Shown here: one piece after another, positions 28,312 to 37,760 of the stretch
Position numbering within the stretch: position 1 is the stretch's first letter
Layout of the letters: the number at the start of each line of letters is the position of its first letter
Source: Pandoraea anhela
GTDB taxonomy: Bacteria; Pseudomonadota; Gammaproteobacteria; Burkholderiales; Burkholderiaceae
Length of the DNA: 64,000 bases
Direction: 5' to 3'
Assembly: GCF_902459655.1 (NCBI RefSeq)
Contig: NZ_CABPSB010000018.1
Coordinates: 1 to 64,000 of the forward strand
Position numbers and translations under genes: made by a program
Notes under the pieces: generated by a model
Told to the model about the DNA's origin: nothing
Databases searched by the model: none
What the model saw: only the letters and a program-made list of their open reading frames with translations

Positions 28312-29379
28312 TCAGTGTGGCGCGAGCATTGCCAGACAGGCGGCCGTCATCCGTTCGGCCAACACGGCGCTGCCCGCGACGTTCGGATGGAGGCGCGAAG
28401 CGTCGAGCAAAGGGGCCGGGCCATCGTGGCGGTACCGGGCCACATCGCCGAACGCCGATTGCAGGTCCACCACCGGCAGGCCGTAACGCGCGGCAATCGA
28501 TGCCGCCGCGTCCTGATAGGCTGCCATCGGACGTGTGCGTCGTTGCGGCTCGTCGCCGCAATTCTCGGGCGAGCACGCGAGGGTGAGCTTGAGCGAAGGC
28601 AACTGGTTGCGCAGACGCTCGACGATCTCCGCGAGATTCGTGCGGTAAGCGGCGGGCTCGATATCCCGTTGGTCGTTGGTGCCGAGCAGCAGCACCGCGG
28701 CATCGATGCCGAGCGAGTGAATGCCGGCAAACCAGCCGCCCGAGCGCATCGCGCCCAGCCAGTCGGCGGTCGTGCTGCCGCCCGCACCGAGGTTGTGGAG
28801 GCGAACGCCCGGCATGCCCGCAACGTCGGCGCGGTGTTCGATGCCGGCGAGCGTCACCCTGCCTTGCGCGACGGCGATATCCAGTTCCCACGTGCCCGTC
28901 TCGGGAAATTCCTGCAAGGCATAGCGCGATTGCCCTGACCCGCCGCCGAGCGTCAGACCGTGCCAGCGTCCGCCATTCCAGCGGTAGTTGATTGCGCCGC
29001 CGGCAAACGCGTGCAGCACGACCGCAGATGTCGCATCGCCCAGCCACGTCACCCGAATCAGATCGCCGGGGGTGTCGCTCGTGCTGGTGCAGATGTCCGG
29101 CGTGGGCTGATCGCGTACGTTGGTGCGCCAACTCCCGACCCCCGACTGATGCCACCGGTCGGGCTCGGCGGAGCCGCCGCGCCGGTCGGTGGCCGTGGTG
29201 TAAGACAAACCGCACCAGCCGCCGCCGGCATCGCCGAAGCGCTCACGTAATGTGCGAGCGAGTTGGGGGACGAAGTAGGTCGGGGCGCAGCCGGTCGCCG
29301 CGAACGGCAGACCGGAGCCGCGCACCCAGCTATCGCCGAGCAATGCGAGGGTTCGCGAAGTCCTGGAAATACGTTGCAT
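28312..29379 (-). CDS. SGNH/GDSL-type hydrolase
   Basis: The 355-residue protein has the SGNH hydrolase blocks: LLGDSWVRG at about 13-21 (nucleophile Ser17), a Gly-rich HNLGAGGSTTADWLGAM segment, LLLGTNDQRD, and DASRLHPN near 326-333 supplying the catalytic Asp and His. A beta-rich insert between blocks I and II (CTSTSDTPGDLIRVTWLGDAT and following) looks like a carbohydrate-binding or accessory domain, as in some acetyl esterases. There is no clear signal peptide from the ATG at 29379. Upstream in-frame codons overlap the end of the porin and are not expected to be used. Substrate unknown, likely an acylated sugar. Confidence 0.82.
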   Translation of the reverse strand: MQRISRTSRTLALLGDSWVRGSGLPFAATGCAPTYFVPQLARTLRERFGDAGGGWCGLSYTTATDRRGGSAEPDRWHQSGVGSWRTNVRDQPTPDICTSTSDTPGDLIRVTWLGDATSAVVLHAFAGGAINYRWNGGRWHGLTLGGGSGQSRYALQEFPETGTWELDIAVAQGRVTLAGIEHRADVAGMPGVRLHNLGAGGSTTADWLGAMRSGGWFAGIHSLGIDAAVLLLGTNDQRDIEPAAYRTNLAEIVERLRNQLPSLKLTLACSPENCGDEPQRRTRPMAAYQDAAASIAARYGLPVVDLQSAFGDVARYRHDGPAPLLDASRLHPNVAGSAVLAERMTAACLAMLAPH

Positions 29380-29414
29380 AGCGCAAGGCAGAGTTGCGAT
29401 AGCGGTAGACGATA

Positions 29415-30620
29415 TCAGAACACGTGACGAATGCCGACTGTCGCACCGACCTGCGAACTGGTGGACGACGCCGACAGGTTCGCCACGGCGGCGACGGCGG
29501 CCTTGCCCGTCGAATCCACCCCCGACGCGCGCTGATACACCATCACTGCGTAGACGTCGGTGCGTTTGGACAGCGCGTAATCCGCGCCGAGGTTCCACTG
29601 ACCGTAGTTCGCGCCGGACACGCTGCCCACCGAACTGCCGTGCGTGAGCGCGTACGACAGGCCGAGTTGCACCACCGGCACGGGACGCCACGTCACGTTC
29701 AGTTCATACGTGTTGAACACGGCGGTGCCGGCGAGCTTGAGGGGATTCAGGCCGTTGCCCGGCGTGCCGCCCAGATGCTGAAACTCCACGTTCGTGTAGA
29801 TGCCGCCGACACGCACCGCGCCGATCCGATAGGCCGCGCCGGCCGCCACGACCTGCATCGTTTTGGCGGACGCAAACCCGCTGTAGACCGGGCTGTTCAT
29901 GTTGAGCGAACTGGTCGACGTCGCGGTGTTCGCGCTTGGGTTCACCCCTCAGTTGGCGTAGTTCGGGTTACGTACGTTCTGGTACGCGACGCCGGCGTCG
30001 AGCGGGCCGTTGCGGTAGGCTCCGGCGAAGCTGAAGCTCTGGCTGTTGCTGAAGTCGCCCGCCTTGTTGCCGAAGCTGTAAGCGGATTCGAACGACAGAC
30101 CGTTGAAGTCGGCGCTCGAGAACTTCACGGCGTTGTTGGTCCGGTTCGAGCCGCCGAGGTTATCCAGGTCGCCCGGGTGTGCGCCGTACACGCCGGCCCA
30201 CGACTTGACCACGTCGCCGTGCGCCGAGCCGGTGGCCGAATAGCTTGCCATGTAGTCGGTAAGCGCATCGTACTGACGGCCCAGCGAGACGGTGCCGTAA
30301 CGGTTTGCCAGCCCGAGCGTCGCGCGTCGGCCGAACAGCGACCCACCTTGTGCGAGCGCGCCGGTGTCGATGTTGTAACCGCCTTCGAGACGGAACACGG
30401 CCGACAGCCCGCCGCCGAGATCCTCCTTGCCGGTCATGCCCCAGCGGCTGCCTTGCAGGTTGCCCGAGGCCAGCTGGTATTGCGACGCGCCCTTGGCGTT
30501 GTTGTTGTAGACGAATCCGTTGTCGATCAGACCGTACAAACGGACGTTGCTGCTCTGTGCGAAAGCGCTCCCGCAAACCAGACAACTGGTGAGCGCAATC
30601 GCCGGCATTCCATACTTCAT
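29415..30620 (-). pseudogene. Gram-negative porin gene interrupted by an in-frame TGA
   Basis: A betaproteobacterial general porin (Gram-negative porin 4 type) starts at 30620 after a GGAG site, with a signal peptide ending GSAFAQ and SSNVRLYGLIDNGFVYNN. It has typical strands such as SRWGMTGKEDLGGGLSAVFRLE and FGRRATLGL, and ends with the canonical C-terminal Phe (GIRHVF). After residue 223 (NPNYAN) a TGA at 29949-29951 stops the frame, which then continues open in the same phase to 29415. Both halves together give about 400 codons, a normal porin length. No frameshift is involved. Readthrough, a sequencing error or a true nonsense mutation cannot be told apart here. The stop falls in a likely surface loop. 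Confidence 0.8.
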
Positions 30621-31112
30621 CGTGATATCTCCAGGGGACCTGAACCCGCAAAGGCACAGCGCGGCGAGTCGGCTGTCACGAAGGCTTTCCTTCGCGGGCG
30701 TTGTTGTAAGCGTGATTGGCAAGTCGACTGCGCGCCGTCGGGCACAGGGCGTTTGCGAGGGCAGAGTTTTCAAGAAAAAGAAATGTCGCGGAAGCCAAGT
30801 TCAGCGGTTCACGATCGATTTTTCCGATAGGGTTTCGATCCCCGGGAAAACCCTGATTCAAGCCGGTTTGGCGGGATTGGCGGCCGACAATCCATGCGGG
30901 ACTTTGCAGCGCACGCGAATCGGTAGATGAACGGTTTTTCGACGGGGGCGCGGCGTCGTGATCGGCAAAAGCGATACCGATCGCCGAGTCGGTGCTTCCC
31001 GGGCGAGATTTGGCCTCTTACGATGATCGGGTGTCAGGGTTCCGGCATGCCTCTTGTGTGCGGAAAACCCATGAAAACCAGGCAAATCCAAGACTTGACG
31101 AGACAAAACACG
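30621..31112. other. Intergenic region between porin and C45 genes
   Basis: This stretch of about 490 bases separates divergent genes and should hold both promoters. It contains one clear symmetry: AGGGTTT (30829-30835) and AAACCCT (30848-30854), a perfect 7-bp inverted repeat with a 12-base spacer, which could be an operator. No gene is supported here. Confidence 0.5.
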
Positions 31113-32234
31113 ATGAATGCCAATGAAGCCTTTCCGCTGGTCGATGTGAGCGGCGGCCCCTTCGAGCGCGGGCTGGCGCACGGACGTCAGGTGCCCGAGC
31201 GTGTGGCGCGCAGTCTGGCCCTGTATCGATCGCAACTGGACAAGCGCGGCGTGTCGCATGAGCGTCAGCGCGCCTTGTCGGCCCGCATGATGCCGATCAT
31301 CGAAGCGTTCGACGCGACCTATCTCGAGGAAATGCGCGGCATCGCCGAAGGCGCGGACCTGGCGATCGAGGACATCGTGTTGATCAACTGCCGCACGGAA
31401 ATGATGTACGGCCATGAAGAGATCGGCGAAGCCCGCAAGGCGCTCGACGACGGTTGCACCGGTCTCATCGTCATGCCGCCGGCGAGCGCGACCGGTCGCC
31501 TGATGCACGCCCACAATTGGGACTGGCGTGCGGAGTGTGCGGACACGGGCATCGTGCTGCGCATGCGTCGCGACGACGGGCCGGATCTGCTGGTGTTCAC
31601 GGAGGCCGGCACGCTTGGCCGTCACGGCATCAACAGCGCAGGCCTGTCGCTCTCCGGCAACTTCCTCACGTCCGAGCGCGATTACGTCAACGCCGGTCAG
31701 GCGGACACGCCGCTCGCGCTGATTCGCCGCCGCATGCTCGATTCGACCAGCATGGCCGACGCGATGAAGGCGCTGTGGAGCACGCGTCGCTATGCGTCGA
31801 ACAATCTGATGCTGGCCGACGCCAGGGGCGAGGCCGTCGACCTCGAATGCGCGCCGGACGAAATTTTCTGGCTCACTCCGGAAGACGACGTGCTGGTGCA
31901 CGCCAACCACTGGATGTGTCCGGTGGCGCGCACCAAGCTGCGCGATCTCGGTCTGGCCAAAAGCCCGGATTCGATCTACCGTCAGCGCCGGGTCACGCAG
32001 GCGCTGCAGGACGCGCGCCGCGCGCACGGCAAGATCGACTGGCACGTCGTCAAGGCGGCGCTGGCCGACGACTTCGGTGCACCGGTGGGCGTGCTGCGCG
32101 TGCCGCGCAAGATCAGCTTCGACAGCATTGCGGCGACGGTCTCGACCACGCTCATGGACGCCGCCGAGGGCGTGCTGTGGATCGCGCGCAAGCCGTACGA
32201 ATCTCGCGAATTCGTGGAATACCGCCTGCGCTGA
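31113..32234 (+). CDS. C45-family peptidase/acyl-CoA:6-APA acyltransferase-like amidohydrolase
   Basis: The 373-residue Ntn-hydrolase resembles the acyl-coenzyme A:isopenicillin N acyltransferase family. The N-terminal GGPFERGLAHGRQVPERV, then GIAEGADLAIEDIVLINCRTEMM, and the self-cleavage site DDGCTGLIV are characteristic. Cleavage between Gly114 and Cys115 would expose the Cys115 nucleophile. AHNWDWR and GLSLSGNFL also fit. Bacterial members are mostly amide hydrolases or acyltransferases of unknown substrate. No signal peptide is seen from the ATG at 31113, so cytoplasmic action is likely. It opens a plus-strand cluster with a peptide-type ABC transporter, a deacylase and ornithine cyclodeaminase. 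Confidence 0.85.
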   Translation: MNANEAFPLVDVSGGPFERGLAHGRQVPERVARSLALYRSQLDKRGVSHERQRALSARMMPIIEAFDATYLEEMRGIAEGADLAIEDIVLINCRTEMMYGHEEIGEARKALDDGCTGLIVMPPASATGRLMHAHNWDWRAECADTGIVLRMRRDDGPDLLVFTEAGTLGRHGINSAGLSLSGNFLTSERDYVNAGQADTPLALIRRRMLDSTSMADAMKALWSTRRYASNNLMLADARGEAVDLECAPDEIFWLTPEDDVLVHANHWMCPVARTKLRDLGLAKSPDSIYRQRRVTQALQDARRAHGKIDWHVVKAALADDFGAPVGVLRVPRKISFDSIAATVSTTLMDAAEGVLWIARKPYESREFVEYRLR

Positions 32235-32322
32235 GATCGCAGGCCGGTCGTTCAGGCACGCCGGGTGACGTCATCAGGAGACAACGCCCCGGCGCCGGTT
32301 CTTTCTATCCCAACGATTTCCG

Positions 32323-33945
32323 ATGTTCCCAAAAACAATGACGACAATGTCGCGCCATCGGCTGCGCACGCGTGTGCGCGGCGCGACGCTGGCTGCCACG
32401 GCCCTCGCCGCTGCGGTCCTCGCGCTCGCGGGCACGGCCGTCGCGCAGACCGCTGCGCCGTCCGCCGCGGCGCCACATCACGAGATTCGCTTTGCGCTCA
32501 GCACCGACACGCCCACGTCGATGCCGGGCAGCATTTTGCGTAACACCGCGACCGACACGATCCTCGCGCATGTGGTCGAGTCGCTCGTCGCGCTGCGCGC
32601 GGACATGAGCATCGGCCCGATGCTCGCCGACACGTGGGACATCTCGCCGGACGGCAAGACCTACACGTTCCATCTGCGTCACGGCGTGCACTTCCACAAC
32701 GGCAAGACGGTCACGGCTGCGGACGTGAAATGGAGCTACGAGTACTTCATGAACCCGAAGACCGGGTTCTACTGCCGCCGCGCCTACGACGGCCATACCG
32801 GCGCGAAGGTGGTGGGTGTGCACGCGCCTGACCGCCACACGGTAGTGTTTTCGCTCGACAAGCCCTCGGCGCTGTTCCTCAATCACATGACCGATCCGCG
32901 CTGCCCGATGGCGGTGCTCAGCCCCGATAGCGTCGATGCGCAGGGCAAGTGGGGGCAGCCCATCGGCACGGGGCCGTATCGGTTCGGCGACTGGCAGCCG
33001 GGGCAATACGTGCTGCTCAAACCGTTCGACGACTACCAGCCGCGCAAAGAGCAAGCCAGTGGTCTGGCCGGCAGCAAGATCGCGCACGCCGACGTGCGTT
33101 TCGTTGTCATTCCCGACGAGACCTCGCAACTCTCGGCGCTCATGGCCGGGCAGATCGACGCGATGAACATGTCGGAGCAGATCGTGCCGCCGAAGGATCC
33201 GCGCTGGCACATCGTGGCCGGACCCGGGGCCGATCCGGCAACATTGCTCATCCAGAACCGCGATCCGCTGCTCTCCGATGTGCGCATTCGACGCGCCATC
33301 GCGCTGGCCGCCGACCTGCCGGGCATCGCGAACGCCGTGACGGAAGGCCGCACGGGCTACAACCCGTCGCTGGTGCCCAACGCCAGCGCGCTCGCCACCG
33401 ACGTCACCAAGGCCGGTTACGCGCAGTCGTTGCCCGAGGTCCGGCGTCTGCTCAAGGAGGCGGGGTATCGCGGGCAGACGATCACGCTGGAGACGAACCG
33501 CCGCTACTCGCATATGTTCACGATGGCCGTGTACCTGCAATCGTTGCTCTCGCGCGCCGGGATCAACGTCAAGTTGCAGGTGGTCGAGTGGGGCAAGCAA
33601 CTCGCGGACTATCGCGCGGGCCGGTTTCAGTTGATGGCATTCGGCTACACCGCGCGCACCGATCCCGCGCTGATCTTCGCCGACGTGCTGGGCGACAAAT
33701 CGCGCAACCCCCTGGTTCAGTGGGAGGACCCGGATGCGCTCGCGCTGCTGCGTAGCATCTCGGGCGAAACCAATGAAGCGGTGCGCGCCAACGTGCTTGC
33801 CGAACTGCACCGGCGCATGCTGGCCGATGCGCCGATGCTGGTGCTCTACGACTCGCCGGACCTGATTCTGGTCAGCTCGCGCCTGCATGGCGTGACGACC
33901 TGGCCGTTGCGTCTGAAGCGCTTCTATAACGTTACGAAGGACTGA
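32323..33945 (+). CDS. Peptide/opine-type ABC transporter substrate-binding protein
   Basis: This secreted protein of about 540 residues is of the DppA/OppA family (SBP_bac_5). A long basic N-terminus and hydrophobic stretch end AGTAVAQ, followed by EIRFALSTDTPTSM, YTFHLRHGVHFHNGKTVTAADVKWSYEY and GTGPYRFGDWQPGQ, all typical of the fold. The start could be 32323, 32338 or 32347. It has 88 bases to the C45 gene and 5 to the permease gene. Family members bind peptides, opines, glutathione or nickel; here the neighbours point to an acylated amino acid or peptide. Confidence 0.9.
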   Translation: MFPKTMTTMSRHRLRTRVRGATLAATALAAAVLALAGTAVAQTAAPSAAAPHHEIRFALSTDTPTSMPGSILRNTATDTILAHVVESLVALRADMSIGPMLADTWDISPDGKTYTFHLRHGVHFHNGKTVTAADVKWSYEYFMNPKTGFYCRRAYDGHTGAKVVGVHAPDRHTVVFSLDKPSALFLNHMTDPRCPMAVLSPDSVDAQGKWGQPIGTGPYRFGDWQPGQYVLLKPFDDYQPRKEQASGLAGSKIAHADVRFVVIPDETSQLSALMAGQIDAMNMSEQIVPPKDPRWHIVAGPGADPATLLIQNRDPLLSDVRIRRAIALAADLPGIANAVTEGRTGYNPSLVPNASALATDVTKAGYAQSLPEVRRLLKEAGYRGQTITLETNRRYSHMFTMAVYLQSLLSRAGINVKLQVVEWGKQLADYRAGRFQLMAFGYTARTDPALIFADVLGDKSRNPLVQWEDPDALALLRSISGETNEAVRANVLAELHRRMLADAPMLVLYDSPDLILVSSRLHGVTTWPLRLKRFYNVTKD

Positions 33946-33950
33946 GGGCC

Positions 33951-34892
33951 ATGCCGACGTATCTGTTCAAACGTATCGCGATGGCCTTCCCCACGGTGGT
34001 CATCGTGGCGGTGCTCGTCTTCGCGATGATCCGCGCGATTCCCGGCGATCCGGCCACGCTGATGCTGGGCGACATCCACGATCCCGCCTTGCTCGCCCAC
34101 CTGCGCCACGAGTTCGGCCTCGACGAGTCGTTGCCCGTGCAGTTCCTGCATTGGGTCGAGCGTTTGCTGCGTGGCGATCTGGGCATGTCCATCGCGCGTC
34201 ATCGACCGGTCTCGACACTTATCGCCGAAGCGTTTCCGGTGACGGCGCAGATCGTGCTGAGCGCGACGGTAATCGCCTGTCTCGTGGCGATTCCGGCAGG
34301 GCTGTTTGCCGCGTGGCGTCAGAACCATCGCAGTGATCTGGCCGTCGTCATGACGACGATCCTGCTCGTCTCGATTCCGAGTTTCTGGTCCGGCATTCTG
34401 CTGATCTGGGTCTTCGGCGTGAAGCTGCACTGGTTGCCGACCTTCGGGTATCAGACGTTCGCGCAGGCCGGTTGGGGGTCGCTCAAGTATCTCGTGTTGC
34501 CGGTGATCGCCGTGAGCCTCGGAGAAATCGCGGTCGTCACGCGCATGATCCGCGCGAGCAGCATCGAAGTGCTGCGCCTCGAATACATCGCCCATGCGCG
34601 GGCGAAGGGACTCGGCGAAGGGCGCGTGCTCGCGCGTCACACGCTACCGAACGCGTTCGGCCCGGCGCTCACGGTGATCGGTCTGGTCGTGGGGCACCTG
34701 CTCGCGGGCGGGGCTGTGATCGAGACCGTCTTCACGCTGCCGGGCATGGGGCGTTTGCTGGTCGAGAGCATCTATGCGCGCGATTACCCCGTGGTGCAGG
34801 GGTGTTTGCTGGTGATCGCGCTGATCTACGTCGTCATCAACCTGATCGTGGATTTGCTCTACCCGCTGTTCGACCCCCGACTCAAACACTGA
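33951..34892 (+). CDS. Peptide-type ABC transporter permease, DppB-like
   Basis: This 313-residue inner-membrane protein has about six membrane segments, an N-terminal FKRIAMAFPTVVIVAVLVFAMIRAIPGDPA, the signature HWFxxx-like LLRGDLGMS loop, and the EAA-type coupling motif around EYIAHARAKGLGEGRVLARHTLPNA. It ends LIYVVINLIVDLLYPLFDPRLK, the usual DppB C-terminus. GAGGG precedes the ATG. It pairs with the next permease. Confidence 0.93.
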   Translation: MPTYLFKRIAMAFPTVVIVAVLVFAMIRAIPGDPATLMLGDIHDPALLAHLRHEFGLDESLPVQFLHWVERLLRGDLGMSIARHRPVSTLIAEAFPVTAQIVLSATVIACLVAIPAGLFAAWRQNHRSDLAVVMTTILLVSIPSFWSGILLIWVFGVKLHWLPTFGYQTFAQAGWGSLKYLVLPVIAVSLGEIAVVTRMIRASSIEVLRLEYIAHARAKGLGEGRVLARHTLPNAFGPALTVIGLVVGHLLAGGAVIETVFTLPGMGRLLVESIYARDYPVVQGCLLVIALIYVVINLIVDLLYPLFDPRLKH

Positions 34893-34897
34893 ACGCC

Positions 34898-35719
34898 ATG
34901 AAATCTTTACATCGCGCCAACCTCTGGATCGGCGGCTTTCTGGTCGGGCTGCTGGTGCTGATCGCCGCGGTCGATCTCGTCTACACGCCCTATAACCCGA
35001 TCGACGTGGACCTCTATGCGCGCTATGCCGCGCCGAGCCTGAAGCACTGGTTCGGCACCGACGCCTTCGGTCGCGACGTACTCTCGCGTCTGATGGCCGG
35101 CGCCGGCGTGAGCATCACGGTCAGTCTCGCGTCGGTATTGCTCGCGCTGGCCTGCGGCACGCTGATCGGCGCCATTTGCGGCTATGTCGGCGGCTGGCTC
35201 GACCGCATTGCCGGCATGCTCGTGGACGCGCTCATGGCGTTCCCCGGCCTGCTGCTGGCGCTGGGCATCATGACGGTGCTCGGGCCCTCGAAGTGGGGTG
35301 TGGTGCTCGCGCTGGGGCTGGCGTACACGCCGTCCGTGAGCCGCATCGCCCGTGGGGCCGTGCTCTCGCTGCGCACGCGCGACTATGTGGTCGCCTCGCG
35401 CACGATGGGCAACGCCGAAGTCTGGACCTTCATCCGTCACGTGCTGCCGCATTGCGTGCAGCCGCTGCTGATTTTTTCGACGTCGCTGTTCGGCTCGGCC
35501 TTGCTTGCCGAGAGTGCGCTGAGCTTTCTGGGCCTGGGCGTTCCGGCGCCTGAGCCGACGTGGGGCGGCATGCTGGCCGACGGCCGCTCGTCCATCGAGC
35601 AGGCGTTCTGGCTCGTACTGTTCCCCGGCACGGCGATCTCGCTCGCGCTGTTCGGCATCAACCTGCTGGGAGACGCCGTGCGCGATCTGCTGGACCCTCG
35701 CATGAAGGAGGCGAAATGA
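34898..35719 (+). CDS. Peptide-type ABC transporter permease, DppC-like
   Basis: This 273-residue second permease of the transporter has an N-terminal membrane segment followed by HWFGTDAFGRDVLSRLMAGAGVS, the DppC hallmark, and a coupling loop RDYVVASRTMGNAEVWTFIRHVLPHC. It ends GINLLGDAVRDLLDPRMK. It starts five bases after the DppB stop, and its TGA overlaps the ATPase start (ATGA), so expression is coupled. Confidence 0.93.
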   Translation: MKSLHRANLWIGGFLVGLLVLIAAVDLVYTPYNPIDVDLYARYAAPSLKHWFGTDAFGRDVLSRLMAGAGVSITVSLASVLLALACGTLIGAICGYVGGWLDRIAGMLVDALMAFPGLLLALGIMTVLGPSKWGVVLALGLAYTPSVSRIARGAVLSLRTRDYVVASRTMGNAEVWTFIRHVLPHCVQPLLIFSTSLFGSALLAESALSFLGLGVPAPEPTWGGMLADGRSSIEQAFWLVLFPGTAISLALFGINLLGDAVRDLLDPRMKEAK

Positions 35720-37539
35720 CGCCCACGACCGATAACCATCAGGCCGTGCAGGCCGCCGGCGCGCCCTCGCTGCTCTCGATCGAGGGACTGCGCATCGCTT
35801 TCCCGGACGGGCAGGGCGCGCAGCGCGACGTCGTGCGCGACATCGATCTGACGCTGCGGCCCGGCGAGTCGCTGGCCATCGTCGGCGAGTCGGGCAGCGG
35901 CAAGACGCTGATCGGCAAGGCGCTGTTGGGGCTGCTGCCGGATTCGGCAACGGTGCAGGCGACCTCGATGCAATTCGACGCCCGGTCGTTGCTCGACCTG
36001 ACGCCCCAGGCATGGCGCGAATTGCGCGGTACCGAGATCGGCATGGTGTTTCAGGAGCCGATGGTGTCGCTCAACCCTGCGATTCGTATCGGCGAGCAGA
36101 TGGTCGAAGCGCTGGTGCGTCGCCGTGGCGTGCCCGAGGCGCAGGCGCGCGAGAAGGCCATTGCGATGCTCGAACGGGTGCGCGTGCGCGACCCGCGGGG
36201 CTGCATGAGCCGCTTTCCGCACGAGTTCTCGGGTGGCATGCGTCAGCGGATTCTGCTCGCGGCAGTGATGCTGCTCAAGCCGCGGTTGCTGATCGCGGAC
36301 GAACCGACGACTGCGCTCGATTGCGTCGTGCAGAAGGAAGTGCTCGACGTGATGATCGGCCTGACGCGGGAAGCAGGCACGGCGCTGATCTTCGTGAGCC
36401 ACGATCTTGCGCTGGTTGCCGCCTATACCGATCGGGTCATGGTCGTGCGACGCGGCGATCTCGTCGAAACCGGCCCCGTGGCGCGCGTGCTGGCGCATCC
36501 GTCCAACGATTACACGCAGCGCCTGCTCGAATCGCTGCCGCGCCGCGATGCCCGGGATACGCATGACGTCGCGCATGTCGCCGCAGTCCCTGCGGGGGAG
36601 CGCGTGCTGGAAGTCGACCATGTCGCCATCGACTACATGGTGCCTACGCGCCTGTGGGGCAAGACGCGTGTGCCGACGGTGTTTCCGTGCTCGTTCTCGC
36701 TGCGTGCGGGGCAGACGCTCGCCATCGTCGGCGAGTCGGGCAGCGGCAAGACCACCATGGCCAAGGCGATCATGGGTCTGCTGCCGCTTGCGGGCGGCGA
36801 AGTCAGGGTGCTGGGCAAACCGTTCCCGGGGCACGGCACGCGCAGCGAGTTGCGCGAAGCGCGTCGTTCGATCCAGATGGTGTTTCAGGACCCGTACTCG
36901 TCGCTCGACCCGCGCATGCGCGTCGAGGCGCTGGTGCACGAAGCCTTGCGGCTCGATACGTCGCTCGGCGCGGCCGAGCGTCGCGAGCGTGTAGCGCAGG
37001 TATTGGACGACGTGGGACTGAGCGGCTTCGGCCCGCGATTCGTCCATCAACTCTCGGGCGGGCAGCGTCAGCGCGTGGCGATTGCGCGGGCGCTCGCCAG
37101 CCATCCCGCGATCATCGTGGCAGACGAGCCGGTGTCGGCGCTCGACGTCACCGTCCAGAAGCAGGTGCTGGAAATGCTCGTGGCGCTGCAGGCGCGCTAT
37201 CGCTTCGCGTGTCTACTGATTTCGCACGATCTGGGCGTGGTCGAGCAACTGTCCGATCACGTCATCGTGATGTTCCGCGGGCATGTCGTGGAGTCGGGCA
37301 CGCGGGACGCGATCTTCGATATGCCGGCGCATCCGTACACACGACGTCTGTTACAGGCGGTGCCGGAGTTGCGCGGTAGTCGCGAGACGGGCTTCGCAGT
37401 GCGCACGCGCTCGCTGGGCCCGCACGACGCTTCGCTGCCGTACTTCGACCCCGAGCGCTCGCCCCAGGCCATGCCCGCACTCGCCGCCGTGGCGGGCAGT
37501 GTGGATGCGGCCCATCGCGTGGCCGTGCTGGCCGCCTGA
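35716..37539 (+). CDS. Fused peptide-type ABC transporter ATPase (DppD-DppF)
   Basis: The 607-residue protein joins two full ATPase domains. The first (about 15-265) has Walker A GESGSGKTL, FSGGMRQRILLAAVML as signature and LLIADEPTTALD. The second (about 290-560) has GESGSGKTT, LSGGQRQRVAIARAL and IIVADEPVSALD, followed by the oligopeptide-transporter C-terminal motif (HPYTRRLLQAVPEL). Such double ATPases are known (YejF, GsiA). It would energise the DppB/DppC pair alone. The gene's last codons overlap the first unit of a 10-bp tandem repeat. Confidence 0.93.
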   Translation: MTPTTDNHQAVQAAGAPSLLSIEGLRIAFPDGQGAQRDVVRDIDLTLRPGESLAIVGESGSGKTLIGKALLGLLPDSATVQATSMQFDARSLLDLTPQAWRELRGTEIGMVFQEPMVSLNPAIRIGEQMVEALVRRRGVPEAQAREKAIAMLERVRVRDPRGCMSRFPHEFSGGMRQRILLAAVMLLKPRLLIADEPTTALDCVVQKEVLDVMIGLTREAGTALIFVSHDLALVAAYTDRVMVVRRGDLVETGPVARVLAHPSNDYTQRLLESLPRRDARDTHDVAHVAAVPAGERVLEVDHVAIDYMVPTRLWGKTRVPTVFPCSFSLRAGQTLAIVGESGSGKTTMAKAIMGLLPLAGGEVRVLGKPFPGHGTRSELREARRSIQMVFQDPYSSLDPRMRVEALVHEALRLDTSLGAAERRERVAQVLDDVGLSGFGPRFVHQLSGGQRQRVAIARALASHPAIIVADEPVSALDVTVQKQVLEMLVALQARYRFACLLISHDLGVVEQLSDHVIVMFRGHVVESGTRDAIFDMPAHPYTRRLLQAVPELRGSRETGFAVRTRSLGPHDASLPYFDPERSPQAMPALAAVAGSVDAAHRVAVLAA

Positions 37540-37580
37540 TGCCTCTTGATGCCTATCGATGCCTATCGATGCCGCTTGAT
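37531..37580. repeat. Five tandem 10-bp repeats across a stop codon
   Basis: Units GCCGCCTGAT, GCCTCTTGAT, GCCTATCGAT, GCCTATCGAT, GCCGCTTGAT follow each other without gaps. The first contains the TGA stop (37537-37539) of the fused ATPase gene. The remaining 180 bases before the deacylase gene carry no obvious other structure. Confidence 0.8.
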
Positions 37581-37760
37581 GTGGTCCGACGCCCCGATCC
37601 GAGTCCGGCCCCGGGCGATCGGTTTCTCGATCGTCCGGGTGATTGGCAAACCTGATCCTGATCGGTGCAGCCGCATTCCTGAGCATCGCTCGGCTGCCTA
37701 CACTGGCGCATCGGCCATCGCGCCTTCGCACTACTCGTACGACCTGATTCGACTCCATTC

